DNA of 5,779 nt from Candidatus Shapirobacteria bacterium (lineage in GTDB: Bacteria > Patescibacteriota > Microgenomatia > UBA12405): positions 1-5,779 of the forward strand of contig JAHFKH010000044.1 of the NCBI GenBank assembly GCA_023245435.1, given 5' to 3'. Under the pieces are notes generated by a model. The model was not told the origin of the DNA and did not search any database. It was given only the letters and a program-made list of their open reading frames with translations. Each line of letters begins with the position of its first letter. Position 1 is the stretch's first letter. Made by a program: the position numbers and the translations under genes. This document shows, piece by piece, positions 5,313 through 5,779 of the stretch.

Positions 5313-5779
5313 ATGAATAATTTAATTGAAAAACTAAAACAGAATGGATTTGAGGTTTATTTTTTGGAAACTGAAATGCAAGTTAAGAAAAAAGTTACTG
5401 AATTAATTCCAGAAAAAAGTGAAGTAATGACAATGTCATCGGTAACACTTGATACTTTGGGAATATCAGAAGATATAAATAAATCAGGAAAATATAAGCC
5501 AGTTAGACCTAAACTTTATACCAAAGACCCTGAGGCAGTTTATCGGGCAAATTGCCCTGAATTTGTAATTGGAAGTGTTCAGGCGGTAACTGAAAACGGA
5601 GAAATAGTTATGGCATCGGCGACTGGGAGCCAATTACCAGCTTATGCCTATGGGGCAAAAAATGTAATTTGGGTAATTGGAAAACAAAAAATAGTAAAGA
5701 ACTTAGATGAAGCATTTAGAAGAATTTATGGTGAAGTATTAGAAAAAGAAGATGATAGAGCCATAAAAACTTATGGAAT
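5313..5779 (+). CDS. LUD-domain protein (LutC/YkgG-like), 3' end missing
   Basis: The first 155 residues are present and the frame is open at the window edge. The LUD-domain pattern is clear: GSVQAVTENGEIV (87-99), then ASATGSQLPAYAYGA (101-115), then VIWVIGKQKIV (118-128) and LDEAFRRI (131-138), with a closing acidic EKEDDRA (144-150). Such proteins are known from lactate-utilisation complexes (LutC), but small stand-alone LUD proteins of unknown role are also common. No LutA or LutB partner is seen here, so I do not assign lactate use. The ATG at 5313 has no Shine-Dalgarno motif and lies 10 nt after a strong -10 box. An in-frame GTG at 5301 falls within the -10 box, so it is less likely. 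Confidence 0.88.
   Translation, partial: MNNLIEKLKQNGFEVYFLETEMQVKKKVTELIPEKSEVMTMSSVTLDTLGISEDINKSGKYKPVRPKLYTKDPEAVYRANCPEFVIGSVQAVTENGEIVMASATGSQLPAYAYGAKNVIWVIGKQKIVKNLDEAFRRIYGEVLEKEDDRAIKTYG

Overview
This is a low-GC bacterial chromosome fragment. The style suggests Patescibacteria (Candidate Phyla Radiation), possibly the Microgenomates side. The reasons are strong AT bias, short intergenic gaps, start codons without Shine-Dalgarno motifs, and a large surface protein with lamin-tail and Ig-like domains, a VLGVAT-type Thr/Pro-rich tail and a C-terminal membrane anchor. This is inference from style; no taxonomic marker is present.

Layout, left to right. A GrpB-family nucleotidyltransferase-like gene (minus) diverges from a tRNA-Pro(GGG) gene (plus), and their promoters overlap. 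An MFS transporter (minus) follows, preceded by a 199-bp regulatory leader. Next come a family I inorganic pyrophosphatase, ppa (minus), and, diverging from it with only 18 bp between the start codons, the 895-residue surface protein (plus). The window ends inside a LUD-domain (LutC/YkgG-like) gene (plus), which has its own promoter inside the 3' end of the surface-protein gene.

The most interesting part is the leader between ppa and the MFS gene (about 1849-2040, minus). It holds, in order, a good sigma-70-type promoter, a 24-codon leader peptide starting about 3 nt after the predicted transcription start, a long hairpin made from the peptide's own coding sequence, and an intrinsic terminator 27 nt before the MFS start codon. 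A 9-nt segment in the hairpin's 3' arm can pair fully with the terminator's 5' arm, so hairpin-plus-terminator and antiterminator are mutually exclusive. A ribosome paused at an Arg-Thr-Arg sequence in the peptide would stop just short of the antiterminator segment. This is the logic of ribosome-mediated transcription attenuation, as known for drug-inducible mef-type efflux genes and amino-acid operons. The inducer is unknown; a ribosome-targeting drug or arginine limitation both fit.

A second theme is that predicted -10 boxes lie only 7-14 nt upstream of start codons for five reading frames, including the leader peptide. This implies leaderless or nearly leaderless mRNAs, and it agrees with the absence of Shine-Dalgarno motifs.
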